From: a virus | Length of the DNA: 29,241 bases | Reading direction: 5' to 3' (one strand) | IMG/VR virus record: IMGVR_UViG_3300001589_007084 | Span: 8,808-38,048 of that record | Notes under the pieces: model-generated | The model's database searches: none | What the model was told of the DNA's origin: nothing | The model's input: the letters and a program-made list of their open reading frames with translations, nothing else | In this document: piece after piece, positions 1-8,030 of the stretch | How positions within the stretch are numbered: the stretch's first letter is position 1 | How the letters are laid out: every line of letters starts with the position of its first letter | Translations under genes and position numbers: made by a program

Positions 1-71
1 GTATCTAAAAGATTATATACAAAAGCATTAGACTCACAATAAGGACATTTAATTTTATTAACATTTAACAC
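1..71 (-). CDS. Small CxxC protein, N-terminal part (cut by window edge)
   Basis: An open frame begins at a GTG just after the stop of the neighbouring 186-aa gene and runs off the left edge without a stop. The 23 visible codons contain the motif KCPYCES, a CxxC pair typical of one half of a zinc ribbon. There is no clear Shine-Dalgarno sequence and the start is GTG, so the exact start is uncertain. A competing ATG at 64-62 in another frame stops after 19 codons and looks less real. Function unknown. Confidence 0.45.
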   Translation of the reverse strand, partial: MLNVNKIKCPYCESNAFVYNLLD

Positions 72-83
72 TTAGTTGTTATA

Positions 84-644
84 CTAGATTCTTCGAAGAA
101 TTTTAGTCATAGACTGTGTTTTTTTTCTTTTAGATGGAATTGGGCCTGTTGGGCCAGCTAAACCTGTTGCATTTGCTTGAGCGTTTGTGTTTGCAGGACC
201 TAATGATCCTCCTATACTAGCTCCTGAATTCATTTCAGCCATAATTGCTTCTTCCATTGCAGATAGATAACCTTCTGGGGTTCCTATATCATGACCAATA
301 GAAGGTATAATTTTCTTTTCTTCAAGCTTTTCAATTAACATATCAGCTGTAGGTTTATTGTATGTTGTTTGTACATGTTCTTTTAATAAAGCTAGAGCTG
401 CAATGTATGAAGCTAACCTTGTTTTTCCTCCTGGAATAGAACCTAACAATCTTTTTAAATTAAAAACCATTCTATCTACAAGAGTCATAGCTGCTTTTTC
501 ATCAGACGTTTTTGCTTTTTTAAGAGATTTACCTTTAGCATCAACTAAACCAAGTTCGAAAGCTTTAGTTTTGTCAAACGGAGTCACTAACTTCATTAAT
601 ATTCTAAAAATTATAGCTGCATCAATATAATTAACTGGAGCCAT
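84..644 (-). CDS. Hypothetical phage protein, 186 aa
   Basis: I do not recognise a function. The N-terminal two thirds look like a compact helical domain (PVNYIDAAIIFRIL, then LVTPFDKTKAFELG and RMVFNLKRLLGSIPGGK). The last 45 residues are low in complexity, rich in Gly, Asn, Ala and Pro, and end in a basic tail (KRKK, ILRRI). The start overlaps the end of the upstream gene by 14 nt, which suggests translational coupling. It is the third gene after the DNA polymerase in a run of three small phage genes; similar proteins appear, from memory, in cyanophage genomes. Confidence 0.75.
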   Translation of the reverse strand: MAPVNYIDAAIIFRILMKLVTPFDKTKAFELGLVDAKGKSLKKAKTSDEKAAMTLVDRMVFNLKRLLGSIPGGKTRLASYIAALALLKEHVQTTYNKPTADMLIEKLEEKKIIPSIGHDIGTPEGYLSAMEEAIMAEMNSGASIGGSLGPANTNAQANATGLAGPTGPIPSKRKKTQSMTKILRRI

Positions 645-1002
645 TGTCCATATCCTTTAGTAACTTAGCAGTTGTTAAACAATGAGAAATTTCATTGAGT
701 TCTTGTTTATCCATTAAACTAAGATATGTCAATACTGTTCTAAAAACTTGTTTTTCTACATCTGTTGCAAAATAAAATAAAATTCTTTTTGCAGCTTGAA
801 GTTCAAAGTTATTAGTAAAACATATTACGTGATTAACTAACAATCTTATATTTTTAGTCTTATCAGTATTAATTTTCTTAGCTAACTTTTTTGCTAATTT
901 AAATCTATTTAAATCTTCTATAAATTCTTCTTTAGAATGACAGAAAGGATTCTTATAATTTTTAGCAGCAAAGTATTCTAATGTACTACCGTTTAATTCC
1001 AT
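631..1002 (-). CDS. Hypothetical phage protein, 123 aa
   Basis: A predicted all-helical protein. The pattern of an aromatic/Asn-rich N-terminus (YFAAKNYKNPFCHSKEEF), a basic helix (RFKLAKKLAKKI) and a cysteine-containing helix (LLVNHVICFTNNF) resembles small DUF7207-type proteins annotated in T4-like phages; this is from memory and not tested. The ATG directly abuts the TAG of the upstream gene and the 3' end overlaps the downstream start, so it belongs to the same operon. No catalytic motif is visible. Confidence 0.75.
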   Translation of the reverse strand: MELNGSTLEYFAAKNYKNPFCHSKEEFIEDLNRFKLAKKLAKKINTDKTKNIRLLVNHVICFTNNFELQAAKRILFYFATDVEKQVFRTVLTYLSLMDKQELNEISHCLTTAKLLKDMDNGSS

Positions 1003-1548
1003 CTAGTTTTTGTTTACGCCATAATCTGTGTCAGCTTTTACGATGACTTTAGGTTTTAAATCAACTTTTTGTTCTTTAGTATTTTTACCAACTTCAATAG
1101 GAATAGCTGCTGGGTCTATTTTCTGATTAGCATCTTTTCTTCCTATTTTAACTTGTGATCCTGGTTGTGGTTGAACAGGAGGTGGTGGTGGTGGCATTTG
1201 TTGTTCTTGATCTTGTTCTTGATCCATATCCTGATCAGGCATTGGTTCTTTTTCTATTGTCTTATGTGTTTCAGCTCCGTTTGCTGATTTTTTAACATGA
1301 ACTTCTTTAGTTTTTGTATTTCTATCATGTGATTTAGCTTTTTCTTTTTTTTCATCTTTAGCTTCAGAATATCCTCTTCTTTTAAGGTCTATTCTTTTCT
1401 TTTCAAGATCTTTTTCTTTTTGAAATTTTGATCTTTCGCCACCTAATTTGCCTTTAGATATTTCGTGACCATCATTAATTCTTTCATTAAGAAATAATGT
1501 CCATTCGGTTATATTTTTAAACTTAGATAAAATCTTATCAGTAATCAT
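1003..1548 (-). CDS. Charged, Pro/Gln-rich hypothetical protein, 181 aa
   Basis: The ATG at 1548 is preferred because GGAG lies 7 nt upstream; a longer frame starts 6 codons earlier without such a site. The N-terminus (ITDKILSKFKNITEWTLFLNERI) looks folded. The rest is mostly low complexity: a Lys/Glu-rich stretch likely helical or disordered, an acidic Asp/Gln repeat, then six consecutive prolines in a PPPPPPVQPQP tract, then a Lys-rich tail. Such composition fits a flexible linker or a scaffold or binding protein, but no function can be assigned. It lies directly downstream of the polymerase gene. Confidence 0.7.
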   Translation of the reverse strand: MITDKILSKFKNITEWTLFLNERINDGHEISKGKLGGERSKFQKEKDLEKKRIDLKRRGYSEAKDEKKEKAKSHDRNTKTKEVHVKKSANGAETHKTIEKEPMPDQDMDQEQDQEQQMPPPPPPVQPQPGSQVKIGRKDANQKIDPAAIPIEVGKNTKEQKVDLKPKVIVKADTDYGVNKN

Positions 1549-1572
1549 AATAATTCTCCATATCATTATTTA

Positions 1573-4074
1573 TTATGAAAAGAAATCAATTAGTGTAGCT
1601 ATTTTCTTTGTTGACCAACCAATAGGGTCTAAAATGTGTTTAAACGGATCAGCAACGGTCTTTTCAAACATTTTCTCTCTATCTATGTATTGATCTATAT
1701 CAATTTCTTCAGGTAACGAAGTCATGAACGATATAACATGAGTTCCTACATTGTTAGGTTCTCTTAAATAAACAAACCTACCTTTTTCACCATCTTTAAT
1801 AGTTTCCCATTGATTAGTTAATTCTTTATTAACAAGCAATCTATTAAAAGCAATAGCTCCTTTGACATGAGGTGGTGTACCTTTCATGTATCCATCGCTC
1901 AAAGTATACTCTGAAATGTTATTCATTGTTCTAGGAAAAGCAATTTCTTGAGGAACCATTTTCATATATTCTTCTTTTACTTCTGCAATATATTTTTGTA
2001 ATGTTTCTTCGTCTTCATTAAGAGTAAGTGTAATCATTTTCATTAACTTATCTCTCATTATCTGAGGTGTAGAAGATCTTATAGCTTCTAAACCTTGAAT
2101 TTTTATCTTAGGTTCTTTATGTCTAAATCCTTCAGTATCCCAAACAGACATAGCATATCTTTTCTTAGCAGTCCAAAAAGCTGAGTCAGCAATACATTCA
2201 CGCTTCATAATCATTTTCTGGCCTAGAGTATTTTGATACTTAGAAACACCTACATATCCTTCTTCTAATACTTTATCGAGTTGTTCCTCAGCAATTTTAT
2301 TCAAGATATCAATTACTTCTTCTTTAGTCTTATCACTAAAAAACTTATCTACTAAAGGTTGTATATTTAGATAATTAGAATCAGTATCAATAGCTAATAT
2401 ATAATCTTTATTGTCTGTCTTCAATAGTTTATTCATATATGCATTTAGATTCTTTTCAGCTTCTTGTATAATAAATTGACCTGATAAAGTAATCGATTCA
2501 CCTAGTCTTTGATCGTACCATCTATAAAATTTATTAGTTATAGCACCATAACCACTATTCAACAAAATCTTTCTTACTTGTTGATTGTTTTTATCATAGG
2601 AATATTCCTTACCTTCTCTTTGCTTTTTCAACATAGAGTCTTTATAACGTAATCTTTCCTCATACAAAGTTCTCATTAGTTTAGGAATAATACCTTCTTT
2701 TTCTTTACTAAACATCCAACCAGAACCTGCAACAATATAATTCTTACTTTCTTCTGGTAAAGGTTCTCTATCAAGAAACTTTTTTATTCTTGCTTCTGGA
2801 CTAATATCAGGCCATACTTTAGATTTGTTAATTATAGTTTCAGGAGAGATATTATACTGCATAATCAAATGAGGATAGAGAGAATTCACATCAAAGGATA
2901 ATACCCATCCATGCTTTCCACAAAGAGGTTCTTTTACATAACCTCCAGGAATCTGAGATGTTTTTTCTTTCATTTCAATACTGAAATGAGGTTGCATATT
3001 TTGTTTATTAAGTTCATTATTAATCAAGGAATCCCACGATCTTACCGGTGAACCTACTTCATCAAAGTTCATGCAAGACTTATAAGCAATAGCTAACTGA
3101 GCATCAATTAAACCAAGTTTATCATCTAACATTTTAACTAGGTTCACATCTTGTATATTATAATCAATAAACTTTTGATAATTAGTATAATACAACGTAT
3201 GCAAGCCTGTCACTTCGCTATGATCTAATTTTCTTTGGCCTAGTTCAAGATAAGCAACCCAATCTAATCTATAAGATTCCTGTGTAAAGTTTTTTCTATA
3301 TAATAAGATATAATCTATTACAGATACACCTTTAATAGAAACTTCTTTTATTCTAAGACTTTGATTGTTTTCCTTTTTAATGTTAATCTCTCTTATGTCA
3401 CTTCTATTCCATGGAGATAATTTATTAGGATCCATACCTAAATTATTCAATCTGTTAAACAAGTATGGCATATCGAAACCAGCAACATTCCAACCTGTTA
3501 CAACATCAGGAAAATTAGTAGACCAAAATTTTACAAACTTACTTAACAGATCTTGTTCAGATTTACATTTAATATAAACAACTTTTTCAAGTTGATCTTT
3601 ACTTAATTCAGATTTTTCAGAAGACCAATCGTTATCTCCAAAACATACAAACTTATCTATTATATTGTCATATATACAAATAGCAGTTACAGGATATGCT
3701 GCAGCATCAGCAGTAGGAAAACCTTCATTAGAAGTTACCTCAATATCTATATTAAAAGTTCTTATCTGTTCTCTTTTCCATAGCTTGTCAGCATTAGGAA
3801 AAGTTTCATTTATATATGTTGAATGAAATAAAGGAAAACCATATACTTTTAAGTTTGGATGGTCTTTAACGAAGTTATTAGCGTCTGTCATCGTGTCGAA
3901 TTGGGTTGGCTTCAACCAATTACCATATATAGATGTAACACCAGTATTTTTATTTGATTCGAGGTATAATGTAGGACCGTATTTGAGTTTATGTCTAAAC
4001 TCTTTTCCATCCTCAAGACCTCTTACGAAAAGGGTATTACCCCATCTATTCACATTTGTATAATATCTACTCAT
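1573..4074 (-). CDS. 43: DNA polymerase, family B, T4 gp43 type
   Basis: Replicative DNA polymerase with a 3'-5' proofreading exonuclease. The exonuclease motifs are present: FNIDIEV (Asp110, Glu112), GWNVAGFDMPYL (Asp201) and YNIQDV (Asp309). The polymerase motifs are also intact: LSFDVNSLYPHL (Asp395), RKILLNSGYG (Lys502, Asn506, Tyr509) and AIDTDS (Asp563, Asp565), followed by TAKKRY near 635. The C-terminus IDFFS resembles the clamp-binding tail of T4 gp43 (LDFLFG). At 833 aa it is a little shorter than T4 gp43 (898 aa). It lies 15 nt downstream of regA, in the same order as in T4. No clear Shine-Dalgarno sequence precedes the ATG, which would suit coupling to regA. No intein or intron is evident. 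Confidence 0.98.
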   Translation of the reverse strand: MSRYYTNVNRWGNTLFVRGLEDGKEFRHKLKYGPTLYLESNKNTGVTSIYGNWLKPTQFDTMTDANNFVKDHPNLKVYGFPLFHSTYINETFPNADKLWKREQIRTFNIDIEVTSNEGFPTADAAAYPVTAICIYDNIIDKFVCFGDNDWSSEKSELSKDQLEKVVYIKCKSEQDLLSKFVKFWSTNFPDVVTGWNVAGFDMPYLFNRLNNLGMDPNKLSPWNRSDIREINIKKENNQSLRIKEVSIKGVSVIDYILLYRKNFTQESYRLDWVAYLELGQRKLDHSEVTGLHTLYYTNYQKFIDYNIQDVNLVKMLDDKLGLIDAQLAIAYKSCMNFDEVGSPVRSWDSLINNELNKQNMQPHFSIEMKEKTSQIPGGYVKEPLCGKHGWVLSFDVNSLYPHLIMQYNISPETIINKSKVWPDISPEARIKKFLDREPLPEESKNYIVAGSGWMFSKEKEGIIPKLMRTLYEERLRYKDSMLKKQREGKEYSYDKNNQQVRKILLNSGYGAITNKFYRWYDQRLGESITLSGQFIIQEAEKNLNAYMNKLLKTDNKDYILAIDTDSNYLNIQPLVDKFFSDKTKEEVIDILNKIAEEQLDKVLEEGYVGVSKYQNTLGQKMIMKRECIADSAFWTAKKRYAMSVWDTEGFRHKEPKIKIQGLEAIRSSTPQIMRDKLMKMITLTLNEDEETLQKYIAEVKEEYMKMVPQEIAFPRTMNNISEYTLSDGYMKGTPPHVKGAIAFNRLLVNKELTNQWETIKDGEKGRFVYLREPNNVGTHVISFMTSLPEEIDIDQYIDREKMFEKTVADPFKHILDPIGWSTKKIATLIDFFS

Positions 4075-4089
4075 ATAACTATTATAGAG

Positions 4090-4476
4090 TTATTTTGTTT
4101 TATTTTTACCAATTGTATAATTTTGTTTGAGAGTCCATTTACTTTTTTCTTTGAAAGGAATAACTTTAACTCTTGAAAGAGAAGATGGTTCTAATTTATC
4201 TTTATCTACAACAGTGCATAGATTCCATTGTTCTAATAATTTTGTAATACCATTTCTTCTTTTTATATCATCAGGAGTCAAATCTCTTTGGTATCCATCT
4301 AATATAAACAATTCTCTGTAATGGCAGATAAAATATTGACCTCTTTTGTGAAGAACGTGACACGATTGAACAAGTTTATTGTTGGAACTTTCCATACCAA
4401 TTCTTGATAATGTCTCAATAATTTTTAGGAAATTATCGCGATCGCCTAATTTTATTTCTAATAAATTCTCTATCAT
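4090..4476 (-). CDS. regA: RegA translational repressor
   Basis: RegA binds the initiation regions of early phage mRNAs, including its own in T4, and blocks ribosome loading. The 128-aa product can be followed along T4 RegA (122 aa): NFLKIIETLSRIGM matches DFLKVKETLTRMGI, QSCHVLHKRGQYFICHYREL matches QSCHILQKKGLYYIVHFKEM, and the C-terminal WTLKQNYTIG matches WKLVPKYTIG. It sits between the clamp-loader gene 62 and polymerase gene 43, as in T4. A small gene is inserted between 62 and regA. The start lies inside a predicted hairpin fused to a late-type promoter (4475-4514). Confidence 0.96.
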   Translation of the reverse strand: MIENLLEIKLGDRDNFLKIIETLSRIGMESSNNKLVQSCHVLHKRGQYFICHYRELFILDGYQRDLTPDDIKRRNGITKLLEQWNLCTVVDKDKLEPSSLSRVKVIPFKEKSKWTLKQNYTIGKNKTK

Positions 4477-4509
4477 AACCTAACACAATAATTTAATTTG
4501 CTAGGTTAT
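4475..4509 (-). promoter_or_regulatory. Hairpin covering the regA ribosome binding site
   Basis: ATAACCTA (minus strand 4509-4502) and TAGGTTAT (4482-4475) are perfect 8-base inverted repeats separated by 19 nt. The 3' arm contains the AGG of the likely Shine-Dalgarno sequence and the first two bases of the regA ATG. The 5' arm overlaps the last bases of the late promoter, so it would be absent from an RNA starting near 4501. Confidence 0.6.
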
Positions 4510-4514
4510 TTATA
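4507..4514 (-). promoter_or_regulatory. T4-type late promoter TATAAATA upstream of regA
   Basis: The minus strand reads TATAAATA, an exact match to the T4 late promoter core. Initiation about six bases downstream would give a transcript starting near 4501 with a leader of about 25 nt before regA. It lies in the only gap between the 64-aa gene and regA. The same 15-mer, AAAATTTATAAATAA, recurs at 8099-8113. Confidence 0.7.
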
Positions 4515-4519
4515 AATTT

Positions 4520-4714
4520 TTATTTGTCTAGTTTAAAAAAAACATATTCTTCATCATTAGGAGCTTTTATAGATATTGACGGAACATTTTTATCTACGGC
4601 TTGTTTGCCTACAAACTTCCATTCGTATCCATTTTTCATTTGATCATTCATAGTATTAATAAACTTTTCATTATCAATGCTAAACATTGACATCACTAAG
4701 ACTAATATACCCAT
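4520..4714 (-). CDS. Hypothetical small protein, 64 aa
   Basis: The start ATG overlaps the gp62 stop as TAATG and is preceded by a strong AAGGAGG about nine bases upstream, so translation is probably efficient and coupled. The first eleven residues are hydrophobic (MGILVLVMSMF), followed by a soluble stretch with Trp and charged residues (NGYEWKFVGKQ). This could be a short membrane anchor but is too short to call firmly. It is an insertion between genes 62 and regA relative to T4. Function unknown. Confidence 0.75.
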   Translation of the reverse strand: MGILVLVMSMFSIDNEKFINTMNDQMKNGYEWKFVGKQAVDKNVPSISIKAPNDEEYVFFKLDK

Positions 4715-5148
4715 TATTGTTTTCCTCCTTCACGTTTTTGAAACCACTCAAGTATTAACTTCTTATCTTTTTCTTTTATTAACTTTTCATATTGGCTAGC
4801 AACTTTACTAGACACTTTAAAGTATTCTTTTACACATTCGTTGTATTCTGAAACAACATTTTTAGCCCACATAGACCAATAATTTTTCTTAGGTAAACCA
4901 TGAAAATAGAAATCAAATACCATCTGATCAGATATGTTAATATCTCTATTTACCTCATTAGCATACAATATTGTATCACTTCTTTGTGACATAGCTAGAT
5001 TAGTTAGGTATTTGTTAAAACCATTTAAATCATTAGGTTTTTGTTTATTCGATATAGATTTAAGAAAAATAAAAGGATTTACTTTTTGTTCCTCAGTATT
5101 ATATTCAATAGGTCTAGTAATTATATTACCAAATAGATCTATTTCCAT
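4714..5148 (-). CDS. 62: Clamp loader small subunit, gp62
   Basis: In T4, gp62 binds a gp44 tetramer to form the ATP-driven loader of the gp45 clamp. Identification rests on position (between 44 and regA), the 10-nt overlap with gene 44, and features seen in shortened phage gp62 proteins: LNGFNKYLTNLAMSQRSDTILYANEVN, then the MVFDFYFHGLPKKNYWSMWAK segment, which resembles the T4 FNYLMAAVPRGKRYGKWAK region. It has no ATPase motif, as expected. At 144 aa it is shorter than T4 gp62 (187 aa). Confidence 0.88.
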   Translation of the reverse strand: MEIDLFGNIITRPIEYNTEEQKVNPFIFLKSISNKQKPNDLNGFNKYLTNLAMSQRSDTILYANEVNRDINISDQMVFDFYFHGLPKKNYWSMWAKNVVSEYNECVKEYFKVSSKVASQYEKLIKEKDKKLILEWFQKREGGKQ

Positions 5149-6077
5149 TTTACACCTTTAATAACTTCAATAACAAAAGCTGCTAAGTTGATTTCTTGAT
5201 TAGTAACAAAAGCAGCTTTATGTTGATAGTCACTCATACAAAGAATTAGAGTTGGTATAGATTCTTCGTTTATATATTCAACAATATTAGTATACAAATC
5301 ATTGAACAATTGATCTGTATCTGGATTGTCAGCAATCCATTGTCTACAAGATTTAAAATCACTTTTCTTCATAAAATTAATTAAAGTTTTTACTTTATTT
5401 GTATTAACAATAGATATTATTCCACTATCAATGTTATTGTTTACTTGACTATATCTCTGCAATTCATTAATAATTCTTCTTGTATCTGGATAGAATCTTT
5501 GAACAATTTCAAGTACACTAGGTTTATTAAACTCTATTCCTTCAAGAGTTAATATCTTAAACATTCTTCTTGCTATGTCAGACATCATTACATGTTTTTC
5601 ATCAGCACCAACACCAAAATCAATAACAGAACATCTTGAATGTAACGGAGCAATAATTTTATGTTTAAAGTTACAAGTTAATATAAATCTACTATTCTTT
5701 GAAAATTCTTCTATAAAATTTCTAAGAGCAGGCTGTACAGCTAAACCAAGATAATCAGCTTCATCAATTATTACTACTTTAGGTTTATCTTTCATTGAAG
5801 TTGTACTAACAAACTTTTTAATCTTATCTCTTAAAACGTCTATAGATCTTCCTTCATCAGAACCATTAACAACTATATAGTCACATCCTAGTTCTTTACA
5901 CAATGCTTTAGCTACAGTAGTCTTACCTGTTCCAGCAGAACCAGAAAATAATAAATTAGTTACTTCGCCTTTATGAATTAAGTTCTCAAAAGTTTTTTTC
6001 AAGTTACTAGGTAAAATTATATCACTTATCTTTTCAGGTCTATACTTTTCAGCCCATATAAATTGTTCAGTTATCAT
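5139..6077 (-). CDS. 44: Clamp loader ATPase, gp44
   Basis: AAA+ ATPase subunit of the sliding-clamp loader. Visible motifs are the N-terminal WAEKYRPEKISDI box, Walker A GSAGTGKTT (residues 46-54, Lys52), Walker B VIIDEAD (102-108) and the SRC motif LHSRC (145-149) with the arginine finger Arg148. The length (312 aa) is close to T4 gp44 (319 aa). The start ATG overlaps a previously easily missed 52-aa gene by 11 nt, and the stop overlaps gp62 by 10 nt. Confidence 0.97.
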   Translation of the reverse strand: MITEQFIWAEKYRPEKISDIILPSNLKKTFENLIHKGEVTNLLFSGSAGTGKTTVAKALCKELGCDYIVVNGSDEGRSIDVLRDKIKKFVSTTSMKDKPKVVIIDEADYLGLAVQPALRNFIEEFSKNSRFILTCNFKHKIIAPLHSRCSVIDFGVGADEKHVMMSDIARRMFKILTLEGIEFNKPSVLEIVQRFYPDTRRIINELQRYSQVNNNIDSGIISIVNTNKVKTLINFMKKSDFKSCRQWIADNPDTDQLFNDLYTNIVEYINEESIPTLILCMSDYQHKAAFVTNQEINLAAFVIEVIKGVKWK

Positions 6078-6225
6078 ACTTGTTATTTCTCTTTTTGTTG
6101 TTATAGCTTTTTTGCTGAAAATCTTTTTTCTTATATGTTTCTTCTGGATGAAACATCATCCACTTACTTATATTATTTTCTTTAGCCCAACGGCCTATCA
6201 AATCTAATTTATGTTTTTTTGACAT
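6067..6225 (-). CDS. Small basic hypothetical protein, 52 aa
   Basis: This short frame fills what would otherwise be a 131-nt gap between the 93-aa gene and gene 44. It runs from ATG at 6225 to TGA at 6069-6067, overlapping the upstream gene by 17 nt and gp44 by 11 nt, the same overlap style as its neighbours. The product starts MSKKHKLDLIGRWAKENNIS, contains a WMMFHPEETY segment, and ends in a Lys/Asn-rich tail. The upstream AGGG is only a weak ribosome binding site. Function unknown. Confidence 0.65.
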   Translation of the reverse strand: MSKKHKLDLIGRWAKENNISKWMMFHPEETYKKKDFQQKSYNNKKRNNKYDN

Positions 6226-6490
6226 TTTTTATATCCCTATCTTGATCTAACATTAAGTGTAATTGTAAAGGTACTAACATATGAAGTTTATAATTTTCAG
6301 CCTTCTTGTCATCTTTAAGTTTATTTTTATATTTTGTTATATATTCTAGTGCATCTTTAACTGTAAGATCTAGTAACCTATGATGAACTTCTTTTCCTGA
6401 TGTTAACACTTTATCAGCAGCCATATGAGCATCCATAATAGATTCTTCTAAACTAACTCTTTCCTCAACTGTTAAACTATCCTTTGACAT
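6209..6490 (-). CDS. Hypothetical protein, 93 aa
   Basis: A small, soluble, helix-rich protein (SLTVEERVSLEESIMDAHMAAD, then KDALEYITKYKNKLKDDKKAE). It overlaps the end of gene 45 by 14 nt and the start of the 52-aa gene by 17 nt, so it is part of the clamp-clamp loader operon. I see no motif for a function. Location between clamp and loader genes hints at a replication- or late-transcription-related role, but this is inference only. Confidence 0.75.
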   Translation of the reverse strand: MSKDSLTVEERVSLEESIMDAHMAADKVLTSGKEVHHRLLDLTVKDALEYITKYKNKLKDDKKAENYKLHMLVPLQLHLMLDQDRDIKNVKKT

Positions 6491-7127
6491 AATTACCCTC
6501 TGGTTGTAAAGCTACATAATAGGTAATGTAATTTCCTTCAAACTTAACTAATCCTTTAGTACATATAGCAATTTTATAATCATCAGGTACCATCTTTAAT
6601 TTATCAACCGATATAGATAAATCATACACATCTGATGTTTCTGGTATATCTACACTAAACACATTGCTATTAGGTATAGATTTATCATGAGCTAGTATAC
6701 CTTTATTACTAAATGTCACGTCTGTAGCATTATTGATACTACAAGCTCTTACAATCATAGACAATGTATTTCTATCTAAATTCATATGAACTTCTTCGCT
6801 TGGTAAAGTTACTCCTTTGTCTGGTGGTGATGTTACAACTGTAGGATCAGCATAATAATATTTCTGAGTTATTTTACCTTGTTTTAAGGTCATACATTCG
6901 TCACCTAATTCTAAATCAGGATCTTCAAATAAAGATATAACTCCTAAAAATTCATTTAAATCATATATACATACTTGTTTATCAAAGTTTTCTTCAATTG
7001 TACTATTTGCATATATATCTTTAACATTACTAATTGTTTCTAAAGTATTACCAGGTTTGATTACAATCGATTGGTTAATAGTAGAAAAATTCTTTAGTGT
7101 AGCTAAAGTTGTTTTACTCAGTTTCAT
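6477..7127 (-). CDS. 45: Sliding clamp, gp45
   Basis: Processivity clamp for gp43; in T4 it also activates late transcription. The N-terminus MKLSKTTLATLKNFSTINQS matches T4 gp45 MKLSKDTTALLKNFATINSG. Further matching segments are VCIYDLNEFLGVISLF (T4 VAIYDLNGFLGILSLV), YYADPTVV (T4 WPAADPSTVV) and the C-terminal VKFEGNYITYYVALQPEG. Length is 216 aa against 228 in T4. It overlaps both neighbours, and late promoters in this window (4507, 8100) fit a clamp-coupled late transcription system. Confidence 0.97.
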   Translation of the reverse strand: MKLSKTTLATLKNFSTINQSIVIKPGNTLETISNVKDIYANSTIEENFDKQVCIYDLNEFLGVISLFEDPDLELGDECMTLKQGKITQKYYYADPTVVTSPPDKGVTLPSEEVHMNLDRNTLSMIVRACSINNATDVTFSNKGILAHDKSIPNSNVFSVDIPETSDVYDLSISVDKLKMVPDDYKIAICTKGLVKFEGNYITYYVALQPEGNYVKG

Positions 7128-7680
7128 TTCTTTTCCTTTTAAATCTTCTTTTCTTTGTTATAGGAGTATCGTCAATTTTTTTCAAAGAATCTATATTCCA
7201 CGTATCGCCTTCCATAAATTCACTAGTTTTACCAGCTGCAACAACACGCCACTTTGTCTTCTGTCCCATATATTCACCAAAATAATCGCTTATCCAATCA
7301 CCAGTTCTCAAATACCAATTTATGTCAGCAGCATATCCTTCCCACAAATTAAACATTGTGGTATTCTTTGATCTTTGTTTACTATCAGATAAACCTAATT
7401 TCATTGATTGTTTGTAAGAAGAAGCCTGTTCTTTAGCATTCTTTAACCAACTCAAAACTTCTTTGAGTTCAACTAATTCACTATTGTATACTGTCGAATG
7501 ATAAGTTTTATTTTTAGGTGGACCATTTTTTTCAAGTCGAAGCTCTCTTGCTTTTTTCAATCTTTCAACAGCAGCTTCTTTTTGTTCGGGTGACATAGGC
7601 TTTCTTTTACGTTTTATTTTTATAGGTTTTCTTTCACCCATAATTTCTTTCGCAAGTTTATCTTTATCATATTTTGGCAT
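7114..7680 (-). CDS. Hypothetical basic protein, 188 aa
   Basis: First gene of the replication operon, with GAAGGG upstream of the ATG and a 14-nt overlap into gene 45. The first 60 residues are strongly basic (KPIKIKRKRKPMSPEQKEAA, RLKKARELRLEKNG), suggesting nucleic-acid contact. A Trp/Tyr-rich domain follows (MFNLWEGYAADINWYLRTGDW, then YMGQKTKWRVV), and the C-terminus is again basic (KKRRFKRKRNE). No known domain is recognised. Its place before gp45 suggests co-expression with the replisome. Confidence 0.78.
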   Translation of the reverse strand: MPKYDKDKLAKEIMGERKPIKIKRKRKPMSPEQKEAAVERLKKARELRLEKNGPPKNKTYHSTVYNSELVELKEVLSWLKNAKEQASSYKQSMKLGLSDSKQRSKNTTMFNLWEGYAADINWYLRTGDWISDYFGEYMGQKTKWRVVAAGKTSEFMEGDTWNIDSLKKIDDTPITKKRRFKRKRNETE

Positions 7681-7700
7681 AATAATTTCCCTTCAAAGTT

Positions 7701-7729
7701 ATTATAGGGAAAACTAAAATTTTTTTTAA
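7701..7729 (-). promoter_or_regulatory. Possible sigma70-like promoter for the replication operon
   Basis: A perfect TATAAT at 7706-7701 has TTAAAA (4 of 6 matches to TTGACA) 17 nt upstream, within a T-run/A-run sequence. It lies just downstream of a terminator and upstream of the 188-aa gene, where an operon promoter is expected. The AT-rich context makes chance matches common. Confidence 0.4.
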
Positions 7730-7744
7730 ATAAGAATTTTAAAC

Positions 7745-7775
7745 AAAAAAAAACGTCCGGGTAAAACCTGGACGT
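7745..7775 (-). terminator. Rho-independent terminator
   Basis: On the minus strand a 10-bp stem (ACGTCCAGGT / ACCCGGACGT, one G-U pair) with a TTT loop is followed by nine T. It lies after the 70-aa gene and separates the late unit starting at 8100 from the replication operon. A small hairpin (GTTGG/CCAAC) stands just before it at about 7780-7800. Confidence 0.88.
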
Positions 7776-7817
7776 ACATGTTGGCGCCTTATCCCAACTT
7801 GCGAATCTTTTTATATA

Positions 7818-8030
7818 CTATTTATTCTTTTTATTTGATTTTGTTTTCTTTGCTTTGTAATTATTTTCATCTTCATGAAAAGCAACTAACCATTTCAAAT
7901 CTGTTTTAATTTCAATTATTGAATTTTGAATTTGATTTAAGTGTTTAGTCTCAATCATGTATACTCTCCATGCAATAAAGCCTACAACAGATACAAGAGA
8001 AGTTATAAAAAGTGTTTCATAGTAAGTCAT
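7818..8030 (-). CDS. Small single-pass membrane protein, 70 aa
   Basis: Residues 5-25 form one hydrophobic segment (ETLFITSLVSVVGFIAWRVYM), followed by a helix (HLNQIQNSIIEIKTDLKWLVAFHEDE) and a Lys/Asn-rich tail. This pattern fits an N-terminal membrane anchor with a cytoplasmic or periplasmic amphipathic helix. GGGGAC precedes the ATG. It has its own late promoter and terminator, so it may be expressed late, as lysis or envelope proteins are; that role is not shown by the sequence. Confidence 0.7.
   Translation of the reverse strand: MTYYETLFITSLVSVVGFIAWRVYMIETKHLNQIQNSIIEIKTDLKWLVAFHEDENNYKAKKTKSNKKNK

Noticed and set aside
1141-1230. Tandem repeat encoding poly-Pro and Asp/Gln runs
   Set aside because: It is a short low-complexity coding stretch, not a DNA repeat or CRISPR; no spaced repeats occur in the window.
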